Below, one piece after another: positions 45,404 to 55,600 of a stretch of DNA of 64,000 nt. Within the stretch, counting starts at the first letter, position 1, and each line of letters opens with the position of its first letter. Origin of the DNA: Bacteroidales bacterium UBA4333 (GTDB taxonomy: Bacteria; Bacteroidota; Bacteroidia; Bacteroidales; Paludibacteraceae); NCBI GenBank assembly GCA_002394335.1, contig DGTP01000004.1:98041-162040 (forward strand), written 5' to 3'. Made by a program: the position numbers and the translations under genes. The notes under the pieces are model-generated. The model was not told the DNA's origin. It was given only the letters and a program-made list of their open reading frames with translations, and searched no databases.

Positions 45404-46828
45404 ATGAAAAAGATATTCATTCATTATTCATTATTCATTATTGCCTTTGCTTTCAGCATGGCAATGACTGCTTGCAATACTACAGAACCTGAACCCCAAG
45501 GAACAACTATTACCTTCACTCCTTCCGATTCCGTCATCGCGAATCCTGAGCGCGGCGTCTTTGCGCAGATATACTACACCTCTAAAGACCTTGATGCACG
45601 CGCCAACCCTACTGTCATCAACAACAACCGCTCTACTTCCAATAAGATGACCATTTATCTCCACTCCTATTATCTTACCGATTACATGGAGTCGGATATA
45701 CCCCAGGCGTTTTTGGACCGCTTGGAAACGAATATGAATGCCCTTCGCGAAGGCGGCGGCAAAGCCGTGATTCGCTTCTCCTATAAAAGTAGCATGGACT
45801 CCAAGGATAAGCCGTGGGACGCTTCCCCGCAATGGATTCATCGCCACATTGACCAACTCACCCCCTATCTGCAGAAACACGCCGATGTCATCATGTGCAT
45901 GCAATGCGGATTTATCGGTTCATGGGGCGAGTGGTATTACACCTCAGGCTTTAAGATGAATCCTACCAAGGATGCTGATTTCGTTCCCCGCTGGGAGGTG
46001 CTGGAGCATGTGCTCCGTGCCCTGCCCGAAACCCGTCAGGTGGCGCTCCGTACACCGGGCTACAAGATGCGATACCTTGCCATGCACGGCGACACGACTA
46101 TGTCACCTCTTAATGCTTCCGAAGCCTTCCAGCCTACTGTCAAAGCACGCCTTGCCGGGCACAACGACTGCTTCGTTTCTTCCTCTAACGATGTCGGTAC
46201 CTTCGGCGTAACCTATAGCGCAGCCGCCGAGCGTGCATTCTGGGCTGAGGATACCAAGTATATGTTCATGGGCGGCGAGACCTGCGAGAAGTGCTCGTTC
46301 TCCAATGGAGCCAATGCGCTCTCCGAAATGGAGAAATACCATTGGACTTATATCAACCGCGACTACCGCGAGACAGTCACTAATATGTGGCGCAAGGACG
46401 GTACCATGACCGAGATGCTCAAACGCCTCGGATACCGGCTCGTCCTCGACAAGGCAATCCTTACCCCACAACCCAAAGCGGGCGAGGACTTCAAAGCCTA
46501 TTTTGTCTTGAATAATGTCGGTTTTGCGGCTCCTATCAACAAACGCGATCTGGAACTCGTCTTTGTCAATCTTTCCTCCGGCAAAAAACATATCTTCCCG
46601 CAGACGGCTGTTGATCCGCGCTTCTGGCTGCCTGGCGAGGAACACCGGTTCACCCTTACCGCACGCCTCAATGACCTCACTCCGGGCAAATACAAACTCT
46701 ATCTCAACCTCCCCGATCCTTATCCAACGCTCCATAACGATCCGCGCTATTCCATCCGCCTCGCTAACGAGAATGTATGGGAGGAGAAAACCGGCTATAA
46801 CTACATCGCTACCATTACTATAGAATAA
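45404..46828 (+). CDS. DUF4874/DUF4832 lipoprotein
   Basis: The 474-residue protein has lipobox AMTAC (Cys24). It shares its layout with the tagged protein at 10173: NPERGVFAQIYY near the start, then IHRHIDQLTPYL, GSWGEWYYTSG, GHNDCFVSS, EKYHWTYINRDY and RLANENVWEE. The N-terminal half is DUF4874 and the second half DUF4832, perhaps ending in a beta-sandwich with NNVGFAAPINKRDLELVF. It lacks the C-terminal tag, as expected for a lipoprotein. Function unknown; the family is enriched in glycan-degradation loci. It opens the segment with the GH31 enzyme and permease. Confidence 0.82.
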   Translation: MKKIFIHYSLFIIAFAFSMAMTACNTTEPEPQGTTITFTPSDSVIANPERGVFAQIYYTSKDLDARANPTVINNNRSTSNKMTIYLHSYYLTDYMESDIPQAFLDRLETNMNALREGGGKAVIRFSYKSSMDSKDKPWDASPQWIHRHIDQLTPYLQKHADVIMCMQCGFIGSWGEWYYTSGFKMNPTKDADFVPRWEVLEHVLRALPETRQVALRTPGYKMRYLAMHGDTTMSPLNASEAFQPTVKARLAGHNDCFVSSSNDVGTFGVTYSAAAERAFWAEDTKYMFMGGETCEKCSFSNGANALSEMEKYHWTYINRDYRETVTNMWRKDGTMTEMLKRLGYRLVLDKAILTPQPKAGEDFKAYFVLNNVGFAAPINKRDLELVFVNLSSGKKHIFPQTAVDPRFWLPGEEHRFTLTARLNDLTPGKYKLYLNLPDPYPTLHNDPRYSIRLANENVWEEKTGYNYIATITIE

Positions 46829-46879
46829 CAGAATATAAAATAAATTATCGATGTTTGTTTTCTTAAATTAAATGATCAA

Positions 46880-48442
46880 ATGGTAAATAAATGGTACATC
46901 GTAAATCGTTCAATCGTCCTTGTCTTGTACTTGGTACTTTGTCCCTTGGTTCTTTCCGCACAATCATGGTGGGGCGCTTCCGTAGGGCTGGGACATGAGC
47001 AACCCTATACCTCTCTTGCTTCCTTTGATCTTAACACGCAGGACGCCAACAACCAGCTTGTGCCGCTTTTCCTCTCCTCGGAGGGCGAGTATATGTGGTC
47101 TGACAAGCCTTTCTCTTTTGCGGTCTCTGGCGGCAAGATCATGCCTTCCGTGGCAATGACAACCGTCAAAGCAGGCAACACCCTCAGGGATGCTTACATG
47201 GCTGCGCAGGCGAAATATTTTCCGGCGAACGGACAGTTGCCGGATACACTCTTCTTCACCCGTCCGCAGTACAACACATGGATCGAGCTGATGTACAACC
47301 AGAATCAGGAGGATATTCTCAAATATGCCCATGCCATTATCGACAACGGCTTCCCTCCGGGAGTGCTCATGATCGACGACAACTGGCAGCGCTACTACGG
47401 CAACTTCGATTTCAAGGCGGAGCGCTTTCCAGATCCCAAAGGGATGATAGACGAACTCCATCGCCTGGGCTTCAAAGTCATGGTCTGGATTTGTCCTTTC
47501 GTCAGTGCCGACTCGCCGGAGTTCAGAGAACTGGATTCGAAAGGCTACCTCCTCAAAAACCCTGCCGGCGGCACGGCAGTGCTCAACTGGTGGAACGGCT
47601 ATTCGGCTTGCTATGACCTTACCAACCCGGAGGCGGCGGACTATTTCGTTTCCGTGCTCCGCAAGGCACAAGAGCGGTACGGCATTGACGGCTATAAGTT
47701 CGATGCCGGCGACAACAACTGCTATGCCTCCGCACCTCTCAAAGCCTATGACGCTTCCGCCATGACGGTTGATCACACCACCTCGTGGGCGAAGATAGGT
47801 CTCTCTTTCCCCTTCAACGAGTACCGCGCCTGCTGGAAGATGGGCGGACAGCCGCTCGTGCAGCGCCTCGGCGACAAAGACTATAGTTGGGAAGCCGTAC
47901 AGTCGCTCATTCCGCAGATGTGCGTGGCAGGGCTGCTCGGCTATGCCTATGCCTGCCCGGACATGATTGGCGGCGGACAGTTCACCGCTTTCCTGGATAT
48001 CAAGGACAATGAGTTTGACCAGGCACTTATCGTCCGCTCCGCACAGGTGCACGCGCTGATGCCGATGATGCAATTCTCCGTGGCGCCGTGGCGGATCCTC
48101 TCCAGACAGAACCTCGCTATCGTGCAGCGGATGGCGCAACTGCATGCAGATTTCGCTCCGTATATAATGACCTGCGCGCGGCAGGCTGCCCAAACCGGCG
48201 AACCGATCGTCCGTTGCATGGAGTACTGCTTCCCGCACCAGGGCTTTGAGAACTGCAAGGATCAGTTCATGCTCGGCGACAAATACCTCGTTGCGCCCGT
48301 TGTGGACACGCGCCTCGAACGCGAAGTACGTCTGCCAAAAGGCACTTGGCGCGACGATCAGGGCAAGCTATACAAAGGCGGCAAGACCTACAAGATCAAA
48401 GTACCCCTTGCCCGCCTCCCCTATTTCGAGTTGGTTAAATGA
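46880..48442 (+). CDS. GH31 glycoside hydrolase (alpha-galactosidase/alpha-glucosidase type)
   Basis: The 520-residue protein has a signal peptide (about 1-27, ending VLSAQ) and no tag, so it may be periplasmic. It has a short N-terminal beta domain and a TIM barrel with TWIELMYNQNQEDILKYAHA, GVLMIDDNWQRYYGNF, FKVMVWICPFVSADSPEF and IDGYKFDAGD. D275 in KFDAGD is the likely nucleophile. A short C-terminal beta region follows (LGDKYLVAPVVDTRLERE). GH31 includes alpha-glucosidases, alpha-galactosidases and alpha-GalNAcases. Next to the clan GH-D gene an alpha-galactoside or alpha-GalNAc substrate is favoured, but not proven. Confidence 0.85.
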   Translation: MVNKWYIVNRSIVLVLYLVLCPLVLSAQSWWGASVGLGHEQPYTSLASFDLNTQDANNQLVPLFLSSEGEYMWSDKPFSFAVSGGKIMPSVAMTTVKAGNTLRDAYMAAQAKYFPANGQLPDTLFFTRPQYNTWIELMYNQNQEDILKYAHAIIDNGFPPGVLMIDDNWQRYYGNFDFKAERFPDPKGMIDELHRLGFKVMVWICPFVSADSPEFRELDSKGYLLKNPAGGTAVLNWWNGYSACYDLTNPEAADYFVSVLRKAQERYGIDGYKFDAGDNNCYASAPLKAYDASAMTVDHTTSWAKIGLSFPFNEYRACWKMGGQPLVQRLGDKDYSWEAVQSLIPQMCVAGLLGYAYACPDMIGGGQFTAFLDIKDNEFDQALIVRSAQVHALMPMMQFSVAPWRILSRQNLAIVQRMAQLHADFAPYIMTCARQAAQTGEPIVRCMEYCFPHQGFENCKDQFMLGDKYLVAPVVDTRLEREVRLPKGTWRDDQGKLYKGGKTYKIKVPLARLPYFELVK

Positions 48443-48496
48443 CCCAATGACCAAATAAATGAATAAATGGTAAATGATTAAATCGTAAATAGTTTT

Positions 48497-49369
48497 ATGA
48501 AAGACAAACTCTGGTTATTGTTTATCCTCATCACGGTAGTGACTTGGGGTGTTTGGGGAGCTTTCTCCGGTTATCAGATCCAGAATGGTATTCCGGATAC
48601 AGTAGTGTATATCTTATGGGCATTGTCGATGATTCCTTGTGCTATCGTGGCGCTGGTGATCAACAAGGGCAAGTTCCTTTGCGATGCTAAGTCCGCATTG
48701 CTCGGCTGTACCGTCGGACTTTTAGGCGCCGGAGGACAGTTGGTGCTCTTCAAAGCGCTCACACTCGGACCCAGTTATATCATCTATCCGTTCATCTCCA
48801 TGTCGCCTGTCATTGTTATCACCCTTGCAGCTGTCTTCCTCAAGGAGAAAGCTACGCGTTGGCAGATGGCGGGTATAGCTGTTGCCTTGGTGGCTATCCT
48901 GCTCCTCTCGCTGGAGACAGGACAGGAGGGAAGCCCCGTTACCGGTTGGCTGTGGATCGTGCTTGCCGTTCTGGTGCTCTTTGCGTGGGGTATCCAGGGA
49001 TTCTTCATGAAGTTCGCCAACAACTCCATGGACGCAGAGTCGATCTTCATTTGGATGGCGCTCTCCGCCTTGGTACTCATCCCCGTAGCGTGGTACATGA
49101 ACGGCGATGCGGCATCTTTCTTTGCCTCGCAGACCTCGGCATCCACCAGCCTCGGATGCTTCGGTATCCAGATCCTCAACTCCATCGGTGCACTCACCCT
49201 GGTCTATGCTTACCGTTACGGAAAGGCGGTTATCGTCTCTCCCATGGAGGGACTCTCGCCGATGGTGACCGTGCTCCTGTCGCTGATTATCCTTTCAGTC
49301 ATTCCGAACCCGCTACAGATAGCCGGCATCTGCTGTGCCGCTTTCGCTATGTACGCGTTGTCGAAATAA
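48497..49369 (+). CDS. DMT-family (EamA/GRP-like) inner-membrane permease
   Basis: The 290-residue protein is highly hydrophobic, with about ten predicted transmembrane segments in two related halves (WLLFILITVVTWGVWGAF; later LWIVLAVLVLFAWGIQGFF). GAGGQLVLFKALTLGPSYII and the second half SIGALTLVYAYRYGKAVIVSP match the drug/metabolite transporter superfamily, close to the glucose/ribose-type sugar porters. In this locus it is likely to import the monosaccharide released by the GH enzymes, or to move a nucleotide-sugar. It is co-directional with the GH31 gene, 54 bases away. Confidence 0.82.
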   Translation: MKDKLWLLFILITVVTWGVWGAFSGYQIQNGIPDTVVYILWALSMIPCAIVALVINKGKFLCDAKSALLGCTVGLLGAGGQLVLFKALTLGPSYIIYPFISMSPVIVITLAAVFLKEKATRWQMAGIAVALVAILLLSLETGQEGSPVTGWLWIVLAVLVLFAWGIQGFFMKFANNSMDAESIFIWMALSALVLIPVAWYMNGDAASFFASQTSASTSLGCFGIQILNSIGALTLVYAYRYGKAVIVSPMEGLSPMVTVLLSLIILSVIPNPLQIAGICCAAFAMYALSK

Positions 49370-49403
49370 CATTACTTATTATTAACTTTAAATTTTCATG
49401 AGT

Positions 49404-50033
49404 ATGAAAAAGTTTTTCCTTTTTGCAACGGCTCTTTTTGCTGCCGTAACGCTGAACGCAAGAGAAATTACGGTTGATCTCAGTACAGCTAAGGAGATCG
49501 CCTACACCAACTGTTCGGCAACCTTCGCCGTAGCGGATGGCGCCCTGAATGTAAACTACACCGCCGGTGCTTGGGAATGGGCAGGCGTGGAGTTCGATTT
49601 GGACAATCTGGAGGCTGTCACCTCAATGAGCTTCGAGTTCAAAGGCCAGACACCGAATGAATGGACAAGTTTTATCATCTATCTGCGCGATTCGGAAGGA
49701 GCACGCTGGTACGACGACGCAGATGACTTCTCGTTGAGCCAGGCTGAGTGGTTGTCCAAGACAGGCTATCTTCCCACCAAGTTGTGCTGGGACGAAGCCA
49801 ACTACGCTTTCGGGGAGAAACCTTTTACCAAACTCGGTTTCATGGCTAACCCGATGGTCGCAGAGAGCAGTTCCTTCTCTATCCGTAACGTTAAGATCCT
49901 CCTCCCGGATTCCGACACGGCGATCGAGAACGTAGAGACCGGCACCCGGGCACAGAAAGTGATCCGTGACGGACAAGTGCTCATCCTTCGTGACGGAAAG
50001 ACTTTCAATACCGTTGGTACTGAAATCCGATAA
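49404..50033 (+). CDS. Small secreted jelly-roll-like protein with sorting tag
   Basis: From the ATG at 49404 (or 49398, two codons earlier) the protein has about 209 residues: signal peptide MKKFFLFATALFAAVTLNA, one beta-sandwich-like domain (EITVDLSTAKEI, WEWAGVEFDLDNLEAV, TSMSFEFKGQTPNEWTSFII, SIRNVKILLP), and the shared tag (49953-50033, VIRDGQVLILRDG). The domain looks like a carbohydrate-binding jelly roll of the CBM4/11 kind, without a catalytic site. Likely role: surface glycan binding. It lies between the permease gene and the propeller-like protein gene. Confidence 0.7.
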   Translation: MKKFFLFATALFAAVTLNAREITVDLSTAKEIAYTNCSATFAVADGALNVNYTAGAWEWAGVEFDLDNLEAVTSMSFEFKGQTPNEWTSFIIYLRDSEGARWYDDADDFSLSQAEWLSKTGYLPTKLCWDEANYAFGEKPFTKLGFMANPMVAESSSFSIRNVKILLPDSDTAIENVETGTRAQKVIRDGQVLILRDGKTFNTVGTEIR

Positions 50034-50044
50034 AATCCCCTACT

Positions 50045-51142
50045 ATGACTAAAAAAGTAATCTTTTCAGTCCTGTGTCTATGTTTCGGAGTTGCCGCTAC
50101 GGCGGCTCCGAAACTCGTTTATAACGGAGATACACTCGCCTGGAACACCGAGTTCAGCCGTAAACAGTGCGGCGCGCTGGATATTAATGAAAACATCATC
50201 GAGGTCTCCGGCATCGCCTGCTCACGCGTCACACCCGGATATATATGGATGCAGAGCGACGAAACCGAACGATATATCATCGCTACCGACGAGAAAGGAG
50301 CAGAGCGCGCTTGCAAACTCAAGTTCAGCAAAACCATCCGCTGGGACTGGGAAGACCTTTCTGGAGGCGTCTATGAGGGCAAAAACTACCTCTTTATAGG
50401 CGCTTTCGGCGATAACGAGGAGACAGGAGGTAACTATTCGGTGGTGTGGGTTGAAGAACCCGCTATTGATCCTCTCAACACCCCCGAACTGACCGTTACG
50501 CCTAACCAAATCAAGTTTGTCTATCCCGACGGCAAGAACCATAACTGCGAAGCGCTGATGTACGACAACCGCGAACAGATGATCTATATCATCACCAAGG
50601 TCTATTATGATGTCTGCCAGGTCTTTCGTATGCCTTTCCGCACGGATTACGGCACCGAGACACAGACGCTGGAGTATATCTGCGACCTCGGACTCCGTTC
50701 CGATCTCGGCTATAGCGAGAAGAACAAACCATACAAGGGATTCCACCTCGTTACGGGAGCCGATATATCGCCCGACGGCAGGTATATCCTGATCAAGAAC
50801 CATAATAATATCGTCGCTTCCTATTCGTGGATTCTCTATTGGGAACGTGAGGAGGGAGAGTCGGTCGCCGATGCTTTGAAACGGCAGCCGCAACCGCTCA
50901 AATGCTATTCCTACGAGTGGCAGGGCGAAGCCATCTGCTGGCTCGATAACTATACCTTCTATACCACCTCCGATGCCGATGACGGCAATCCGCCGATCTA
51001 CCGCTATACCCGTCCTTTTGCAGAGGGGGTAGAGCAGACTCCGTCGCCCGAAGCACAACCAAGACCGCTCCGCCTCATCGAAGGACACCTCTATATCGAC
51101 TCCCCGCAAGGACTCTACACCCTTGATGGCAGAAGACTGTGA
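50045..51142 (+). CDS. Secreted propeller-like protein with variant C-terminal tag
   Basis: The 365-residue protein begins with signal peptide MTKKVIFSVLCLCFGVAATA, 11 bases after the previous stop. The body has repeated strands with ETERYIIATDEKGAE, WDWEDLSGGVYEGKNYLFIG, CEALMYDNREQMIYIITK, GADISPDGRYILIKN; this spacing suggests a beta-propeller. The last residues (LRLIEGHLYID...LYTLDGRRL) are a degenerate copy of the shared tag. I recognise no catalytic motif. It lies just before the cobalamin riboswitch but upstream of its promoter, so it is probably not under B12 control. Function unknown. Confidence 0.68.
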   Translation: MTKKVIFSVLCLCFGVAATAAPKLVYNGDTLAWNTEFSRKQCGALDINENIIEVSGIACSRVTPGYIWMQSDETERYIIATDEKGAERACKLKFSKTIRWDWEDLSGGVYEGKNYLFIGAFGDNEETGGNYSVVWVEEPAIDPLNTPELTVTPNQIKFVYPDGKNHNCEALMYDNREQMIYIITKVYYDVCQVFRMPFRTDYGTETQTLEYICDLGLRSDLGYSEKNKPYKGFHLVTGADISPDGRYILIKNHNNIVASYSWILYWEREEGESVADALKRQPQPLKCYSYEWQGEAICWLDNYTFYTTSDADDGNPPIYRYTRPFAEGVEQTPSPEAQPRPLRLIEGHLYIDSPQGLYTLDGRRL

Positions 51143-51158
51143 CTTTGCATTATCCATC

Positions 51159-51252
51159 TTTGTCCCATCCTTGGGACAACCTCATCATGCACTTTTGTCC
51201 CGTCCTTGGGACAATCTCATCATGCACTTTTGTCCCATCTTTGGGACAACCA
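51159..51252 (+). repeat. 35-bp tandem repeat with a palindromic core
   Basis: Copies begin at 51159, 51194 and 51229 (last partial). Each contains TTGTCCC-N6-GGGACAA (51160-51179, 51195-51214, 51230-51249). The array lies between the stop at 51142 and the riboswitch promoter. Confidence 0.85.
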
Positions 51253-51307
51253 AATTCTCACCTTTCAATAGAAATCTATCCTATTCCTTAAAAAAAATGC
51301 CCGAATG

Positions 51308-51339
51308 TTTGCATATGTGCAAAAAATGTAGTACCTTTG
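51308..51339 (+). promoter_or_regulatory. Promoter of the cobalamin-riboswitch operon
   Basis: TTTG (51308-51311), 20 bases, TACCTTTG (51332-51339). Transcription would start near 51346, just before the riboswitch. Confidence 0.7.
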
Positions 51340-51350
51340 CAGACGATTTT

Positions 51351-51575
51351 GTGGTGTGCGTGTTGCCAAGGTCCGTAACCGCACTTAATAGGGAAGGCTG
51401 TGCAAATCAGCCGCTGTCCCGCAGCCGTGAGTCTTATATAACTGAGTTTCAAGTTCTTACGACCACTGTTACATCCGTAATGGGAAGGTAGAAACAAGGG
51501 AGACAAGCCGGAAGACCTGCCACGAAAGGTTAACAACCGTTGTGAGCCGCCAGGCGGCAAACAGCCCTCGTGGAT
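51351..51575 (+). ncRNA. Cobalamin riboswitch
   Basis: The leader holds the adenosylcobalamin-type aptamer landmarks in order: TTGCCAAGGTCC, AATAGGGAA (51387-51395), the B12 box GCTGTCCCGC (51413-51422) with AGCCGTGAGTC, AATGGGAAGGT, and CCGGAAGACCTGCC. A CCACGA/TCGTGG stem closes the downstream domain. It lies between a strong promoter and the gene at 51628. In Bacteroidetes such switches turn down B12 uptake and surface proteins when cobalamin is plentiful. Confidence 0.9.
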
Positions 51576-51627
51576 TGGGGCGCCGGATAAATGAAACGAA
51601 TACCTGACACATTAGAGTTTAAAGCGT

Positions 51628-52695
51628 ATGCTGTGTAGTAGCGTGTGCGAAGCGATAGACCGCTTTGTGCTTTTTGGTGTGTTGTCTTGGACAACAGGCT
51701 TGGTAATGACAGGAGTTGAAGCCCGTGCCGCTTCTCCTTATATATCGCGCGTGTGGGAGTACAATCCTGCGCCCGGACAGTTTGTCAACTATATACCCGG
51801 ATACGAAGAAGGCGATGATGCCGAAGCGATGCGTGCCAAGGCGGAGGAATATATCTCCGGCACCACGCGTTCTGCCATCAGTCTTGGCGGCTGGGGAGGA
51901 TATGTGGTAATGGGTTTTGACCATATGGTGGTCAATGTAGCCGGAGCGTATGATTTCCAGATATGGGGTAATGCGTTCTATGCCGACCCCAATGATCCCT
52001 CTTTGGGAGGCAGTGCCGAACCCGGGGTGATTTATGTCAGTTATGATGCCAACTCGGATGGCAAACCCAATGACACCTGGTATGAGATAGCGGGTTCGGA
52101 ATACGATCACTCCACCCGCAATCACAAAATAACGTATTTCCGTCCGACCGACCATGCGCCTGTTCCCAATGAAGCTGAGGATATTACGGACATGAACTAT
52201 ATCTTTTGGCGGGACAAAAACGGCAATGAAGGGTATATTGCCAAGAACAAACATCACCGCCAGGACTACTACCCGAAGTGGCAGACAGCCGACAAGTTGG
52301 TCTATTCCGGTACCTTGCTGCCGAATAATGCAGAAGCTACCGTTGGAGAGGAACGCACCACCTATATCCTCTATAACTATGCCTACGGTTATGCCGACAA
52401 CCATCCGAATGACTCCACGGCGAACAAAATCAACATTGACTGGGCGGTGGATAAGAAAGGCAATCCTGCCAACCTGCCTGGTATCCATTTCGTGAAGGTG
52501 CAGACGGGCGTCAACCAGCAGTGCGGATGGATAGGCGAGACCTCGACGGAAGTGAGCGGAGGCGAAGATCTGCATCCTTTAGCACCCGTGCCGACCGGCA
52601 ATACATTGATTCATAGCCATCCGGAAGTGCGGAAAGTATTGTATAACGAGCATATATATATCATAATTAATAACCAAATAAAATACGTATTATGA
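51628..52695 (+). CDS. Riboswitch-controlled cell-surface protein
   Basis: The 355-residue protein has a signal-like leader ending GVEARA. The body (YISRVWEYNPAPGQFVNYIP, ISLGGWGGYVVMGFDHMVVN, DFQIWGNAFYADPNDPSL, DGKPNDTWYEIAGSEYD) matches the putative cell surface proteins that in Bacteroides occur near cobalamin uptake genes. It has no lipobox; its end (RKVLYNEHIYIIINNQIKYVL) is a shortened variant of the shared tag. It starts 52 bases after the riboswitch and overlaps the next gene by 4 bases. Cobalamin-related ligand binding at the surface is likely but unproven. Confidence 0.78.
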   Translation: MLCSSVCEAIDRFVLFGVLSWTTGLVMTGVEARAASPYISRVWEYNPAPGQFVNYIPGYEEGDDAEAMRAKAEEYISGTTRSAISLGGWGGYVVMGFDHMVVNVAGAYDFQIWGNAFYADPNDPSLGGSAEPGVIYVSYDANSDGKPNDTWYEIAGSEYDHSTRNHKITYFRPTDHAPVPNEAEDITDMNYIFWRDKNGNEGYIAKNKHHRQDYYPKWQTADKLVYSGTLLPNNAEATVGEERTTYILYNYAYGYADNHPNDSTANKINIDWAVDKKGNPANLPGIHFVKVQTGVNQQCGWIGETSTEVSGGEDLHPLAPVPTGNTLIHSHPEVRKVLYNEHIYIIINNQIKYVL

Positions 52696-55600
52696 GGAAA
52701 ATATTTCTTCTTTTCGTCGCCTTTGCCCTTAGTTGGCTGGGCGGCAAAGCTGTGGCAGAGAATGTAACCATGCCGCAGTTCGGGCATCAGACAGTTACTG
52801 TCAGTGCCGGAAGCCCCGTGACGTTCATGGATATGAACAGTTACACGGGCATCAGCAGTAGTAGCAGCAATAACTCCTTTGCTACTACGATTTTTCAACC
52901 AGCCGAATCAGGCAATTCCATCAAAATTGAGTTTGAGAACATAGATGTGCGGAATGACGGAGCCAGTTGGCCTGCCAATCTGTCCATTTATAATGGTGTG
53001 TTTGATGTGTCAAGTGTCACTTACCCGACCTCGACAAGCGGTGTCACCGCCTCATCGGCATTTCCTGCTACCGACAAATTAGTGGAGAAACTGGATGGTA
53101 CATACACCAATCTCACCTATATTTCTGCTGATGCTACGGGTGCGCTTTCCGTATGCTATGTATATAGATACGCAAAAGCTATTCAAGGATGGAAGGCTAC
53201 CGTTTCTTCTATTACGTTAGACCCTATGACCATTACCGGCGCTGCTGTGGACAATAGTTTTGTGGTAGATGATATATGGGCAGGCAAAGAGAATGTGGCT
53301 GTTGCCGGTCTGACCGTCACCACAGACGGTTATTCGTCTCCGGACAAACTGGAGACCATCTCTTTCTCTACGAGCAATACGGATGTCATCAAAGGAGAAA
53401 ATATCAAACTGTACGCAGGTCAAGCCGCTTCTACTGCCGGTTTGACCGAACTGACAGGAACAGTAACCGGAAGTGCAGGCGTTTATACCCTTACCTTGGA
53501 CGCGCCGTACGCCTTCGGCAACGGTGCTAACAAGTTCTGCTTGGGTACGACCATTGAGGCAGGTGCCGCTTTCAATGCTACCGGTAGCGTGACTATTACT
53601 GACATCAAAACAACTAATAATTTCTCTCCTCTGACTACCGCGGCTACCGCAGCTACGCTCACCGTCCAGCCGATGTATCTCATGGCGACCGATGCTACCT
53701 ATACCATCAACCAGCCCACGAACTTCTACGACGAAGGCGGCAAGGAAGGCAAGGTCGTTAAGGGCTTTGACGGCAAAGTGGTATTTACTCCTGCTACGGA
53801 GGGAAGCAAAGTCAAACTGACCTTCAATAATATCAATGTCTTCTATACCGACTATGCTGCCAACTCAACCGGCTATGTAGATTATATCAAGGTCTATAAC
53901 GGCAACTCCACCGATGAGGCGGACCTGCTCTGGCAACTCTCGCAAGCCGAGGCGAGTACCACGACCGCTATTGTCCTCAAGAGCACGGCTGCGGATGGCA
54001 AACTGACAATCACCCATAGGAATAATATCTCCTATGACTCCAATCTCCGCGATGGCTGGGAGGCGGTGGTCAGCGAGTTCACTCCGCAGGCTATGACCGT
54101 CAGCAGCGTGGCTGTCACCAAAGAGACGGGTACCGTATCGGCAGGCACAGAAGGCAAACAAGTAGCCTGCATCAAGGTGGTTACCGCAGAAACAGAGCCT
54201 GCATTGGCTGTTCAGTCATTGACTTTCAACACGAACAACACCTATGCGCAACTGACAAAGGCGAAACTCTACTATACGAAGGAGAACACGTTTGCGACCT
54301 CCACTCTGTTGGGCGAAGCCACTATCACGGGCAATCAAGTGACGCTCACGGCAACGAATAGCGTCAATTTCCGCGAAGGTGACAACTATCTCTGGCTGGT
54401 ATATGATATTCAGCCATTGGCTGCCAATGACGAGAAAGTGGATGCTCTCATGGAGAAGCTGACCTTCACGAATGGTTCGGATTATACCTCTTTCACCAAT
54501 CCTTCTGGCAATCTGACAATTGAGAACAAGGCTGTTCAGGCTTGCGGATCGCAGACTTTCACCGTGCAAGGCGAATGGCAATACACGCACACCGTAGCCA
54601 GCGAATACAGCAGTAAATATATGTATGAGCAATGCGACCAGACGGTTGTCTTCAAACCCGCTACCGCAGGCAATGTGATACAGATTGACTATGCGGATTA
54701 CGATGTCTATTACGCTACTTCCTCTTACGGCACGCGTGCGAAATATATTGTATATGACGGCGAAGGAACAAGCGGAGCCATTCTTTGGCAATTAGATGCG
54801 AACGGCAAGAAGCCTACGCAACTTCGTTCCACAAACGGCGCAATGACTATTGTCTTCAACCCGAATACTACTTCGTCGTACTACACCGGTAACGGCTGGC
54901 ACGCAACGGTCAAAGAATACACGCCGAAGAACATGGAGATTACGAGTACGGTAGTAGAGCAGGCTTCGACACGCCTTGTCAGTCTCGGCGAGGAGAAAGC
55001 GGCTATGCTTAATGTGAATATCCAAACCGAAGGCACTCTCTCTCCGCTGACGTTGGATGCTATGAGTGTCAGCCTCAAAGGAACGGAAGCGAATATCAGC
55101 AATGTCTATCTGCTGCAAGGCACAACGGTTGTAGCACAGGCTACGGCTGCCGCTACCACCGTCCTCACGCTGACCACTCCTGTAACGTTGAACGAGTACG
55201 ACAACGAGTTCTCTATCGCGGTGGATATCAAAGCCGATGCGACTGTGGAACAAACGGTAGATGCCTCCCTACTTTCACTGACGATTAGCGGCGAGGCACA
55301 AACGGTAACCGAAGGTGACCCCGAAGGAAGTCGTATCATCAAGAACATTATGCTTCTGCAAGCAGGCGATAACGGCACGAAACAAATCGGCAGTACCAGC
55401 CTTATGTTCTACGATGACGGCGGAGCGGACGGTGCCTATACCAAGAATATCGAAGGCTATGTTACTTTCGTGCCGGAGCATGAAGGCTATGCCGTGGAAG
55501 TGCTTGTTAATAATTACAAGCTCTCTTCCGGTGCACCCGTGAAGATTTACTATGGCACGAGCCATGACGGCGATGCCGATGCTACGGTGGAATATAACTA

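Noticed and set aside
51159..51252. CRISPR-like array
   Set aside because: The 35-base units are directly adjacent with no unique spacers and there are no cas genes.
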